A stretch of DNA of 64,000 nucleotides. Source: Craterostigma plantagineum (taxonomy: Eukaryota > Streptophyta > Magnoliopsida > Lamiales > Linderniaceae). Positions 22,222-34,700 of this stretch are shown in pieces. How positions within the stretch are numbered: position 1 is the first letter of the stretch; the number at the start of each line of letters is the position of its first letter. Below the pieces are notes generated by a model that had not been told where the DNA came from, searched no databases, and saw only the letters and a program-made list of their open reading frames with translations. The stretch is taken from the NCBI GenBank assembly GCA_027422505.1, contig JAPQWV010000002.1, forward strand, positions 25,460,501-25,524,500. The letters are read 5' to 3'. The translations under genes were made by a program, and so were the position numbers.

Positions 22222-23314
22222 ATGTTGATCCAACATTTGGATCAGCATAGCATATGTCAAATTTGATGGTTACTGCTTTACTTTTGGTTTGATATTCTGT
22301 TCTGTATTCCTGTGAAATGACTTGATACTTCTTACGGTCACAAAATGAACCCGATCCCTTTTAAAGGCTCTTGGTAATACGTTCCTAGGTACACGACATT
22401 CGCTGTGACGATGTACTTATTGCGACTAAAAACCAATCCTTATTTCTTGTAAGCATGCTCATAAACTCTCGGCTAGATATAGGTTTTTGGTAATAAATTC
22501 CTTAGGTACACGGCATTCGCGGTGACGATGTATACTATGCGACAAAAGGCCTAACCTTGAGGCTGAGGGTATAAGGGTAGTGCATAAAGTTCTTGGATAT
22601 TTAAGGTGAAAGGGTAGAAATAATGGGAACTGATTTTGAGAAGAATTGAGCAGATAAGTCTAGGATTACGGAATCAGGATGTTGAGTCAAATGTTAGGGC
22701 AACATATGTGACTGTTTGATATTGCTACATTTTGTGCTTTCATTTTATTTGTGTCTGTCTTTAGTACTGCATTTGTTAGTCTTGTGTGACTATGTTAGAA
22801 ATCTCTCAGAGTTGCATTAGAACCCTCGAAGAACAGCTTGTTACACTTGTCTCGAAGTGCTCATCAACGTTGCTCGATCGGTTAGTATTTCTTGATTCTA
22901 TCTTGACTTTGGACTTAGTTGTCTTTTGGGTAGAATTGTGGTCTGAACTGCTCCGATTTATTTGCATGACCAAGTCTTCAACTTGCTTTTGTGTGCTCAC
23001 ATGGTGAATTAGTTTTTTACTAAATTTAGCTCGAAGTGTATTTAGGGAAGTTTTGACTGTATCGACTTGAAGTGACGTGTGCTATGCATCCAACGGTTAT
23101 GTTTTCTCCACTACTAACAACAATTACTGAGTGGATATTTTTTTTACCGTTGAAGCCAAGTGAGTTAAATGTTTCTCCTTTGATCAAGCTTCTCTATTCC
23201 AAAACCCTAACCTTCAAGTCAAATTTCTCTCTGAAAAATTTCCTTTTCTGTGTGCAATTCGTGCTACCCATACTGTTCTTCATTGCATTTCTCCCCATTA
23301 CTCCCAATTTTATC

Positions 23315-25194
23315 ATGTCAAACTCACCTGCTCCTAAGAAATCGCAGAATGTTGACCCAACATTCAGCGAAACTGTCCTCGAAGTCCAGCCGATCCAGAC
23401 GATTCTGCCGTCACCTGATTAGGAGAATGATATACCCCTCAGCGCACTTCATCAGACTCCGGCCGGTGCAGACCAACATTGTGGGCGGCGCAATCAACAC
23501 TGTAATTCCACCGCCAAGTTCAACTCCACCCACAAGAACAGAGGAAGGACCAAATCCAAGGCCGGACGTAGCCACCCCAGCCAAACCCTCAGGGCCACAA
23601 CCGGAAATTTCTGTCGAGTCCGACCCGGTGGCCGAAGTTCTGGCGGCATTAAGAGAAACCACTCCCATCAAAGCTACGGTCTCCAAGAAGAAGTCGATTA
23701 AAGCCAAAGCAAGAGAAGCTGGGGCATCCTCACTGGCACCTGAACCAGTTAAGAAGCAGCGTAGTCAACGCATTCGTCGGTCGCTGAACCCCACCTCAAA
23801 CAAGGACAATCCCATCACTCTCTCCAGTGGGTCTGGGAAGACTACCTCTGAGTCTCATCCCTTGGTTTCATCTGAAGTCCCCGCAAGTGAGGAGGAAGAG
23901 GAATTCGGGGCTAATGAGACATTGGCCACATGGAGGAACAAACTCGCGAAGAAAGCCGGGAAAAGACTAGTAAGATCACCAGATAATCCTTCAAAGCGTC
24001 CACGAATATCCAGTTCTCCACCGGCTACGGCAAGCTCTTATGCACTCACACCAGTTCACAGTGAAGAAGATGTTGGAACAGATGTTGACCAAACATCTGG
24101 TTCAGACTGGGAAACTCCTCTACCAAGGGGGAGATTTTATACTTCCTTCAACGAAGAACTGTGGCCGTATTACTCTCAGAGGCTTTTAAGGATCGAGCGG
24201 ATAGTTGATGTGGTGAATTTTCGTCGTTACGGAATCATGCAATTCTTGGAGTCTCGCCACTTCGACAAGACCGTGACCATGTTTGGGACCTACTGTGACA
24301 CAGTGGTCCGGGAGGTATATGCTAATCTTTCCTCTAGAGTAAGTGATACGAATTCTAGGAAGTATGGAAAACGCTTTTTGAGGGGGAGATTATATGGTTT
24401 TTCTGCTCGGGAGATCAACGAATTTTTAGGTACCCCAAATGTTGAGACGGGACAAACTTATGATAATGATGAGGTTGTTAGGTTTTTAACTGGAGGGAGA
24501 GTGAGAGAATGGGATGGGAATTTGTCAGTTTCTTAACGTCGCTTTATTCAGTCTTGTTTAAAGTGGGAATATTTAATTGGTGGCCGACTGCGAATGAAAC
24601 CCGTGTTGCGGAAAACATGGCACATATTTTATACGCTCTTGGGCGTAATCTGCCTTTGAATCTCGGTGAGTTAGTTTTAGAATAGATGGCAAGGGAAGCC
24701 GAGAAAAAGTCCACGGGTATTCTCCCATTCCCTCTCTAATTTATGGGATGCTTGTTCGAGGAGGATTTAGGCCAACTCGCTCAGATCAGGTGGTCATTAT
24801 CAAGTTACCGTATGCGGTGTCCCACATGCATCAAGCCGGGCCACACAAGATTGTTGATCTGCCATGGGAAGCGTCGCCTGCAAATGTTGAGCAGAATGTT
24901 GGCTCGACATCCATGTCTCAGTCCATCTTGGAACAGCAGATTCAGACTCTAGAGGACACCGTGACCCTTCTGACGTCTCAGCTTGCAACTCTAAAGGAGA
25001 TGCTTTCTTCCCAAAAAGGGGGAGACAGAGCAGCAGCAGAAGATACAAGAGACGAAGCTGGGACAAGTGGCAAAGGAGCTCAGGCCGAACAGATGGGAGC
25101 TGCAGATTTAGGGGTAGTTGACCAAGGGCAGAACGAGGCTGAAGATCAAGAAGGAGAAGGATCTGAAGCTAGAGCAAGAGTAGAAGAAGCATAG
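23315..25194 (+). pseudogene. E1 third ORF, envelope-like / plant-transposon-protein domain
   Basis: Lies between RNase H and the 3' LTR. It starts MSNSPAPKKSQNVDPTFSET, meets a TAG at 23420, and continues in another frame as a Pro/Ser-rich basic stretch (RRSLNPTSNKDNP, KKAGKRLVRS). It then enters a folded region RFYTSFNEELWPYYSQRLLR ... YGIMQFLESR ... REINEFLGTP ending at 24536. After a frame change the last part (about 24748-25194) has SILEQQIQTLEDTVTLLTSQ, a predicted coiled coil, and an acidic tail. The folded region resembles the domain called putative plant transposon protein, present in env-like ORFs of SIRE elements. Function is unknown; no clear membrane segment is seen. Confidence 0.7.
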
Positions 25195-25537
25195 GAATCG
25201 ACGGAAGAATCGAACGATAGTCTAAACATTTAGACTTCGGTTGATTCTTTGTGCATGCGTTTTTTTTCCCCGGTTTTGGTTGCATGCCTGCCGTGTTTTC
25301 CTCTTGTGTGATTTTGTTTTGGACCATGTCGTTTATTTGTTGCAGATGCTTTTATTTTCAGGACCTCTAAGGCGTGTACTAGTTCTTAGTACTTTAAGTA
25401 GTTTTTGTGCTACTATATTTGCGTCTAACTCTAACCATTCTTAGTTTTTGTGGTCGAGTTGATGCTGTCTTCAGGGCGAGTTTTGCTAAGAAGGACTTCT
25501 GCTGTGGTTTTGGGAAGAAAGATAAAAAGGGGGAGAT

Positions 25538-26313
25538 TGTCGATGTTGAGCTTTCAACTGAAGCAATGTTGGGGTAACATTCTAGTCAACATCTGTTGAC
25601 CGAGAATGTTCCCTATCTCAGTTTTATCTTTCGTGCCCAAAATCTAGCCTATTTATGACGTGGCATTTTTCTAGTATTGTGCAGGATATGGATAAGAGCT
25701 AGAATGGTTCAAACCGTATGGAATGCGTGTGGATGAGCTAGGACTAAAAGAAGAAAGGAGCATACTAAAAATATGAGACTTGGAGCTTAAGTGAAGACCA
25801 AGTCCTTGGGACAGACCAAGTCGACCTAAAACGTTCATCAAATGTCCAACTTCACTTAGTGGACGTTATGGGCTGTCACCAAGTCGTTGGAGAGGTTTCT
25901 TACAAGTCGAAGAGCTATATAAGTCGAAGGACTTAACCTTTTTGAAGAACGACGAATAACGAGCGAGATTTCGAGCGAGCTTTATCTTTCAAGAGAGTAT
26001 TTCTTTTAGTCTAGTTTTTCAGAGATCGAAAGGTCTTGTAGTTTTTCAGAATCCTTTTAGATTCGTAGGTTCGCTAGACTATTTTAACTATCCTTTTTGA
26101 TAGTTTGTAATCCATATTTATAGTGGATTTTTGCGCCTTGAGGCACGCAGCAAGTTATTTGACTTGCTGTACAAAATTATCTCTTGAGTTCATTTCGTTT
26201 CGTCTTTACTTTACTACCATTTCCGCTGTGCGTAAAAAGTGAGGTTGAGTGTTAGCCTAACATATCATCCAACATCAGTGTGTTTACATCCATTTTGTAC
26301 GGGACCCCCTTCA
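25538..26313 (+). repeat. E1 3' LTR
   Basis: 776 bp, TG...CA, nearly the same as the 5' LTR apart from the GTGGACGTTA copy number, a short indel and scattered substitutions. Preceded by the polypurine tract at 25523-25537. Confidence 0.93.
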
Positions 26314-26406
26314 CTGTCATTGCTTTCGCATAGATTAATCGAAAATCCGTCTTCAAAGAATTTCTTTCTCTCTAAATGTTGTTCCATATACTTTATATCT
26401 TATTAT

Positions 26407-26762
26407 TGTTGGTATTTTTTTTTTAATATGGTGAGAAATTTATTAATTAGGAGAATAATATAAATATTATTTTTCTATATATATTATGGAAATATATTAA
26501 GAGAAGATAATAAAAATATTAGAAATATAAGAGAGAGGATTTTTAATTTTTATTGCTCATGTTACAAATGTATTACATATGATAACCTATTTATAGAGTT
26601 CATTCAATAATCTAGAATTCAACATTCAATATTCAATATTGGATATCTAAATCATAGTCAAATTATTAAAGCTATTCCAAGTTCAAACTAACCATTTTTG
26701 ACAATTATATTCAAACTTGGAAATTTCAAATTATTATTATTTTTATTTTCTTATTTTTAACA
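26407..26762 (-). repeat. E2 3' LTR
   Basis: 356 bp, very AT-rich, near-identical to 30814-31180 and shorter by small indels (for example in the T-run after TGTTGGTA and in the CAACATTCAA repeat). A purine-rich tract (minus strand) adjoins at 26763-26780. Confidence 0.92.
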
Positions 26763-26769
26763 CCCCCTC

Positions 26770-29700
26770 TTAATTTGTAATTTTCAAGATCTTTTTAAAC
26801 TTCTCAAGTTTTTCGATCGATACCGCCTTTGTGAGAAAGTCTGCGACTTGATCATTTGTGTTGATGAACTCCATGTGAACTTCTTCGTTGGTCACAAGAT
26901 CACGGATGTAATGATGTCGGAGTTCGATATGCTTCGACCTTGCATGAAACACCGGATTTTTAGTCATAGCAATAGTTGACATATTATCACAGAAGAGTGT
27001 AGTCGGCTTCTTCTGTTTTTGTTGTAGATCTTCGAGAATTCTTCTTATCCAGACCGCTTTACATGCTGCATCTGTGGTTGCAATATATTCGGCTTCACTT
27101 GATGATAATGCAACCGTTTTCTGCTTTTTAGAACACCAAGCAACCACTTTTGTTCCGAGACAGAACACATATCCGGAAGTGCTCTTACGGTCGTCTAGTG
27201 AACCGGCCCAATCGCTATCAGTGAAACCGATTAGCATATTACCTTCTTCTTTTTCATAGAGAATCCCGTGCTTTTTAGTACCTTTGACGTATCTCAAGAT
27301 TCTTTTTGCTGAGGTAAGGTGAAGTTTGCCCGGTTAGCTCATGTATCGGGAAACATAACTTACCGAGTGAACAATATCTGGTCTCGTGTTGGTGAGGTAG
27401 ATCAATGATCCTACGAGACTTCGATACATTCCTGCATCGACTTTTTCCGCACCATCATTTTGCTGCAACTTCTCGTTCGAGGCCATAGGAGTGTTCATCG
27501 GTTTGCTATTCTGCATATTAAATTTCTTCAACAAATTGTCAGCATATTTTTCTTGAGAAATAAATCATGTCCCTTTCGATTGTTTTACTTGAATTCTCAG
27601 AAAATATTTTAGAAGTCCCAAATCTGTCATCTCGAATTCTTGCATCATATGCTTCTTAAATTCTTCAGTCAACGCCAGGGTAGTGCCAAGATAAATAATA
27701 TCATCAACGTAAAGGCACATGATCAAAAAATCTGTTATACCAGAAGTTTTAATATAGAGAGATGGCTCACTGGGGCTTCGTCGAAATCCTTCTCGAAATA
27801 AATACCGGTCGATTTTGTTGTTCCATGCTCTAGGTGCTTGCTTTAAGCCATAAAGAGCTTTTTTTAACCGATATACCTTTCTTGGATTTTTGCTGATCTC
27901 AAATCCTTGTGGCTGTTGAACATAAACTTCTTCTTCGAGATCGCCGTTAAGAAATGCTGATTTTACGTCCAACTGGTACACGCTAAGCTCCAACTGGGCT
28001 GCGAGCGCAAGGACTATTCGAATGGTCTCCATGCGAGCAACTGGAGCGAATGTCTCGTTGAAGTCGATTCCGGGCTGCTGAGAATAGCCTTTTGCAACCA
28101 ATCTCGCCTTATATTTTTTAATGGAACCATCTTCGTCGAGCTTTGTTTTGAACACCCATTTTAGCCCAATGACGTCTTTTCCTTGTGGCAAGTCAACGAG
28201 CTCCCATGTGCCATTTTTCTCGATGGCGTTTATTTCTTCTTGCATCGCGTTTCTCCACACTTTTTCCTTAGACGCTTCTTCAAAATTCTGAGGCTCACAA
28301 CTAAAGAAGGCAAAATCACAATTCTGATAGATGCCTTGTATTGATCGTACCTTTAGTATAGGTGATTCCGGATCAGAATTGTCTTCAGATATACCGATAG
28401 ATCTTGGAGAACTTTCTGGCGTAGATGGTGTAGCTTGATTCTGTGGTGGTTGTTCTTGTTGTTGTGGTACTGGCTATGATAACTCTGACGGTGGAAATGG
28501 TTCTTGAGAAGAGTTTTCATCTCATTTCCAAGCTGCATGCTCATCAAAGATAACGTCTCTTGACACCACAAGTTTGTTAGTCTTTGGATTAAAAAGTCTA
28601 TATCCCTTAGACTCATCGCTGTAGCCAACAAAGATGAGTTTCTCGCCTTTTGTATCATACTTATCCAGGTTTGGGATTGATATGTGCGAGTACGCGATAC
28701 ATCCAAAAATTTTCAAGTGACTTACAACTGGTTTTTTGTTGTGCCAAGCTTGGAATGGAGTTTTGTTGAGAACTGCCTTTGTGGGTGAGCGGTTGAGGAT
28801 ATAAGCTGTCGTGTGAACAGCTTCTGCCCAAAATTTCTTCTCTAGTTCTTTTCCTTTGAGCATACTCCTCGCCATCTCAACAATTGTTCGATCTTTTCTC
28901 TCGGCAACTCCGTTTTGTTGTGCGTTCTACTAACCGTTAGTTGCCGTTCGATGCCATTCTTCTTACAATACTCCAAGAATGGAGTATAAGGAAATTCTCC
29001 ACCACGGTCAGTTCTTAAGGATTTTATATGTCGACCACTTTGTTTTTCCACGAGCGCTTGAAAATGTAGAAAAGTTGCAAAAGCTTCCGACTTCTCGTGC
29101 AAAAAATTATAGCCATATCATTCTTGTAAAATCATCGACAAAAAGAATGAAATATCGCTTGTTACCGAGCGAGGGTGTTCTCGTAGGACCACATATGTCC
29201 GCATGCACCAACTCGAGAGGGGTTTTTGCTCTCCAAGACGTCTTTGGGAACGGAAGACGATGCATCTTCCCGTATATACATCCTTCACAAATCTGATCCT
29301 TTTCCTCGATGGATGGAATACCCACGACCATGTTCTTTGTTTTAAGAATCTGCAATCCTTTGCTATGAAGATGACCGTATCTCAAATGCCACAGCTGAAA
29401 TGGATCAACATTTTCTCCTGCGAAGGCCACTTTTCCTCCCGAAGGCATGACAAAGGAGAAAACTTTATTTGAAGACATAGCAACAGATGCTACCAGTGTA
29501 TTATTTTTCTTGTCGAAGATTTTGCACTCGTCTTCATCAAAGGAGACTGAATATCCTTTCATCATCAGCTGCCCGACACTTAATAAATTTTTCTTGAGGT
29601 TGGGTACGTACAGAACGTCGCTGATGAATTTCTTACTACCCCTTTGCTTTGCACCGCAATGACTCCTTTGCCTTTTGCGTCTTGGATCTTTCCGTCGCCA

Positions 29701-30759
29701 AGTTTGACGTAGGAAGTGTAGTTAGTATCCATCTCCACGAAGAACTTCTCGTTACCGGTCATATGATTGCTACAGCCGCTATCAACGTACCACAGTTCTT
29801 CACTTTCTGCGTTTGCGTTCATGCAAGAGAATACTTGCTCTTCTCCATCCTTCATAAAGTTGACGATTGCTCCGTCGTTCTTCTTCTTTGGATAGTTGGT
29901 GTACGAACGGTCCGGATTGTTGCAGCATTTGCATCGAAAGAAACAATCTTTCATCTCATGATTGTTCTTTTTGCAAATACGGCATTGTGTATTGAAATCT
30001 CCTTTTTGCTGAAATTTGTTCTTGCCTTTCCACTTCCCTTTCTTGCCTCCCTTATTTTGTTTGTAAGTTTTTCCATCCGAGAGATGAACTTTAGACTGGA
30101 AAGCCTGCTCCATGGATTGATGTGATGACCGGCTTAGTCTGACTTCATGCACTTGAAGAGAGCTCGAAAGTTCATGAAAGGTGTATTTGTCGAGATCCTT
30201 CGATTCTTCAATCACCGCAACCACGTGATCGAATTTTATGGGTAAACTTCGGAGAACCTTTTGAACAATTTTTCTTTCATCCATGACGTCACCGAGACTT
30301 CTTATTTGATTGACGATTTCTGAAACTCTTGATAGGAAAGATTGTATTCACCGGTTTTCATCTCGATGTTGTCGAAATCCCTCCAAAGATTTTGTAACTT
30401 CAAAGAAACTACTTTTTGATCACCTTGGAATCCTTGATTGAGAATATCCCATGCTTCTTTCACCTTCTTAGCTCCAAAGATCCTCGGGAATATTATTTTA
30501 CTAACGCCTTGTTGGAGATATCTCAAAGCGCTTGCATCTTTTCGAACATCCTCCTTATATTTCTGTTGTTGCGCTTCGGTCCACGCTTCACTTGTTCCTT
30601 CTTTGGGTGGCTCGGGATATGTGCGACAACATCCCATAGATCTACGGAAATGAACAACTTCTTCATCTGACTGCTCCAATAGTCGTAATGTTCTCCCGCG
30701 AAAATCGGTACTTGACCGGGAGAATAGGCGAACATGGTAGACGTTGAATCTGTAGCCAT
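26770..30759 (-). pseudogene. E2 gag-pol (broken)
   Basis: Reads right to left. Gag starts MATDSTSTMFAYSPGQVPIF at 30759 and has a CRICKKNNHEMKDC zinc knuckle (about 29960-30000). Protease LWYVDSGCSNHMTG is at about 29770. Integrase shows WHLRYGHLHSKGLQ, then HADICGPTRTPS, then RTDRGGEFPY near 29010. RT has [20 protein letters not shown] and LYVDDIIYLG (about 27700). RNase H ends NTNDQVADFLTKAVS, stop near 26770. Frames are interrupted near 30290, 29570, 29100, 28930, 28350-28520, 27560 and 27330. The enzymes would copy and insert the element; none is intact. Confidence 0.92.
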
Positions 30760-30813
30760 ATTTTTTTTTGGGTAAGCGAGGCTTCGAGAACCGAGAGGCT
30801 CTGATACCAAATT

Positions 30814-31180
30814 TGTTGGTAATAATTTTTTATTAATATGGTGAGAATATTTATTAATTAGGAGAATAATATAAATATTATTTTTCTATATATATTATGG
30901 AAATATATTAAGAGAAGATAATAAAAATATTAGAAATATAAGAGAGAGGATTTTTAATTTTTATTGCTCATGTTACAAATGTATTACATATGATAACCTA
31001 TTTATAGAGTTCATTCAATAATCTAGAATTCAACATTCAACATTCAATATTCAATATTGGATATCTAAATCATAGTCAAATTATTAAAGCTATTCCAAGT
31101 TCAAACTAACCATTTTTGACAATTATATTCAAACTTGGAAATTTCAAATTATTATTATTTTTATTTTCTTATTTTTAACA
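30814..31180 (-). repeat. E2 5' LTR
   Basis: 367 bp, TG...CA. The minus-strand primer-binding site TGGTATCAGAG lies just outside it. Confidence 0.92.
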
Positions 31181-31479
31181 GTTATCACCTGACAAGATTT
31201 ATGCCTTTATTAAAAGAAAACATCGGCAATTTTTTTAACAAGCATAGAGATTGCTAATCTTTCATTGCATCAATTTGTTTGGTACACTTATTTCCTCAGC
31301 ATATCCCATTGGCAGGACGCTGACCCCTTAACTGCATCGATCGACTACCGCTGCATCACTGCAGGTACAATTCATACTTGGTTGCTGAGTGTGGAGGTTA
31401 AAGTGATTGATTACCAACTGATTCTCACACATTTTGACTTGATCTTGAAGTGCAAGGGTGACTTACGTATCGTAATTAT

Positions 31480-31757
31480 TGATAAGTATAGTAATGATCG
31501 TAGTGTTTTAATATGTAAGTGTTTTAATACGTGAGATTAGAGACCAAGAGATAAGTTGATATGTTATTATTTTGAAGTCTACTAAATCTCTACATAATAC
31601 ATAGATTATTTATAGTGCATATAGACCATTCTAGATTACAATGACTCATGCCCTTATTGATTGCACTCATGATTAACTTTACACATCACAAAACCCACGT
31701 ATGTAATATATAGAAGCTTCTTATGATTTGACCTTTTTGAGCTTATTATTTCCAACA
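31480..31757 (-). repeat. E3 3' LTR
   Basis: 278 bp, near-identical to 35832-36109; TG...CA ends. Confidence 0.93.
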
Positions 31758-31770
31758 TCCTCTCCTAAGC

Positions 31771-34700
31771 TCAATTGTCGCCTTCCCACATACCAAGCAT
31801 CTTCCTGATCCTTTCGAACGCTTCCAACGGTAGTGGCTTGGTAAATATATCTGCTACTTGTTCCTTGCTTGTCACATGAATCAAGCTGACTTCGCCTTTC
31901 TTTATTTGTTCTCGTATGAAATGATATCGCACATCTATATGCTTGCTTCGTTCATGATGTACCGGATTCTTCGCGAGCTCAATTGCCGACTTATTGTCGA
32001 CACGTATTTCGGTTGCTGTTGCTTGTGTAAATTTCATTTCTTTAAGCAGCTTTCTGATCCAAATCGCATGACTGACACAAGTTGATGCTGCGACATATTC
32101 AGCTTCGCACGTAGAGAGCGTTACTATCGGTTGTTTTTTCGACGTCCAAGTGAAAGCCGTGCCACCTACCAAGAAGACAAAACCTGTAGTGCTCTTTCTT
32201 TCGTCCAAGTCACCACTCCAATCACTATCTGAATAAGCAATAACATCAGGATTGTTAGTGCAGCCATAAAATAATCCGTATGAAATCGTTCCTTTGATGT
32301 ATCGTAAAATCCGCTTTACGGCGTTCCAATGACTTGATCTTGGACTCTCCATGTATCGACTCACGAGTCCTACTCCATATGCAATGTCCGGCCTCGTATT
32401 TGTGAGATAACGTAAGCTTCCAACAGCGCTTCTATAAACCTTCGGATCAACCGGCTTCCCTTCACCTTGCCTCGTTAACTTAATGCCTCGTTCCACCGGC
32501 GTTTTAGCGTAATTGCACTCGCTCATATTGAACCTTTCCAACAACGTCTTTGCGTACGTTTGTTGAGATACGAAAATACCCGACTCCTTTTGTTTGACAT
32601 CTAGCCCCAAGAAATATGACATGAGTCCGAGATCGGTCATGTCGAACTCGTTCTTCATATCACGTTTGAACTCTTCAACCATGGTGTTGTTGTTGCTAGC
32701 AAAAATCAGGTCATCAACATATAATGCAACATAAAGTATATCATTACCCCGTACCTTAATGTAAAGGGCATGCTCGTAGGGGCATTGTTCAAATCCTCGA
32801 TCTTTAAAATATGCATCGATGCGTGCATTCCACGTTCTGGGTGCCTGTTTCAACCCGTATAACGCCCTTTTCAGCCTTAAAACTTGATCTTCCTTTCCTT
32901 GTTTGAAGCCCGGTGGTTGAAAAATGTAAACTTCTTCTTCGAGCCTTCCGTTCAAAAATGCCGATTTAACGTCCATTTGGCAAATGCTCCATTTTTTGCT
33001 TGCAACCAACGATAGCAATAAACGCACGGTCTCCATTCTCGCTACTGGGGCGAAAACCTCTTCGTAATCTATGCCGTACTTTTGACTGTAGCCCTTTGCG
33101 ACTAGCCTCGCTTTGTATTTTACTATGTTACCTTCGGAGTTCAGTTTTTTCTTGTACACCCACTTCACTCCTACCGCTTTGTGTCCGGGCGGCAACGAGC
33201 TCAACTCCCATGTATTGTTCTTTTCGATTGATTTTATTTCTTCACACATCGCCTCTCGCCATCTCTCATCTTTGACAGCTTCTTCAAAGGTGATGTCCTC
33301 GGCATCCGCCATGAGACATACGAGGTTCATTCGTTCAGTGGAGTTATAGAGCTCTCCTAAGCTGCGCGTCCGGATGGTCTCGGGTTCAGATTCACCATCT
33401 GTCACGGCAGTCGCGGACTCAGAGGGCTGCGCTTCTAATTCGGGCTCTTCACCGCTTGGAATGGATATGTCTGCAACCTTCGTTCTTTCATCCTCAGGCT
33501 TTAGTATCGATTCCCAACTCCAACTAGCATCTTCGTCAACCTGTACATCTCGACTAACAACAATTTTCTTTGTATTAGGATCATACAAATTGTACGCTTT
33601 AGAACGTTCATCTTATCCAATAAAGATCAATTTTTGACTTTTATCATCGAGCTTAGTACGCCTTTGCTCCGGAATTCGAGCATATGCTATGCTTCCAAAA
33701 ACACGTAAATGTGCAACTGATGGTTTTATGCCGCACCATGCTTCTTGTGGCGTGACATTTTGTAATATTGAGGTTGGACTTCGATTTTGCAAATAGACGG
33801 AACACCGAACGGCTTCTGCCCAAAACTCTTTAGGCATGCGTTTAGTCTTGAGCATGCTCCTAGCCATATCAAGCAGCGTTCTGTTTTTTCGCTCGGCAAC
33901 GCCGTTCTGTTGCGGTGTGTATGGAGCTGTCAGGTGACGCTTGATTCCATGTTCTTCACAATATGCCATAAAGTCTTTTGATATGAACTCACCGCCCCAT
34001 CTGAACGTAGTGCCTTGATGCGTTCTCCGCTAGTATTTTCCACCAATTGTTTAAATTTCTAGAAAACAGCAAGTGCCTCATCTTTTCTCGAAGAAAATAT
34101 ACCCATGTTCTACGTGAGAAATCGTCGATAAAAGTGATAAAGTACCTGCGATTTCCGAATGAGGCCGGAGTGATGGGACCGCAAATATCAGTGTGAATGA
34201 GCTCAAGAACTTTACTTGACCGTGTGAGCGAGCCTTTTGGAAATGATTTTCTTGTGCCCTTTTCCATGATGCATACTTCGCATATTCGATGTTCGCCCTC
34301 GACTTTGTTAAGTCCTCCAACCATGTTTCGGTCCACCAGTTTTTTCAGACTGTCGTAGTTCAAGTGTCCGAACCGTTGATGCCACAACCTTGCGGAGCTC
34401 AATATTTCGACGTTTGCATTTAGACATCTATCAGTTGCCGCTGCAATGTTGAGCTTAAACAAACGATTATTGCTCATTTGAACTTGAGCAATAACTTGAG
34501 CGTCACGATCTCTTAGAGTCATGATCTGTCCCTTCATTAATACAGTATATCCTCGCTCTAGAAGTTGTCCAAGGCTAATAATGTTACTCCTCATACTTGG
34601 TACGTAAAAAACGTCAGCTATGTAGCGATTTGTACCGTCTTTGCATTTAATCAAGATCTTTCCTTTACCTGCTACTTTCACCGTAGACGCGTCACCAAAC

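Larger units (their letters stand above)
16272..26318 (+). mobile_element. E1: SIRE-type Ty1/copia LTR retrotransposon with env-like ORF
   Basis: The element spans 16277-26313 (10,037 bp) inside COQ3 intron 4, flanked by the 5-bp target duplication CTGTC (16272-16276 and 26314-26318). LTRs are 16277-17060 and 25538-26313, beginning TGTCGATG and ending CCCTTCA. A primer-binding site TGGTATCAGAGC (initiator-Met tRNA) starts at 17064, and a polypurine tract AAAAAGGGGGAGA precedes the 3' LTR. The order gag, protease, integrase, RT, RNase H defines Ty1/copia, and an additional ORF after RNase H fits SIRE/Maximus. The coding parts have multiple stops and frameshifts. Confidence 0.95.
26402..31185 (-). 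mobile_element. E2: Ty1/copia LTR retrotransposon in COQ3 intron 4
   Basis: Element 26407-31180 (4774 bp). LTRs are 26407-26762 and 30814-31180, TGTTGGTA...TTTTTAACA. Flanking 5-mers ATTAT (26402-26406) and GTTAT (31181-31185) differ at one base. The primer-binding site, read on the minus strand, is TGGTATCAGAG just left of 30811. It lies 88 bp downstream of E1's target duplication, in the same intron. Small compact copia without a third ORF. Confidence 0.93.

Noticed and set aside
16233..31315. E1 and E2 as one composite element
   Set aside because: Each has its own LTR pair, primer-binding site and flanking repeats, and they are in opposite orientation with COQ3 intron DNA between them.
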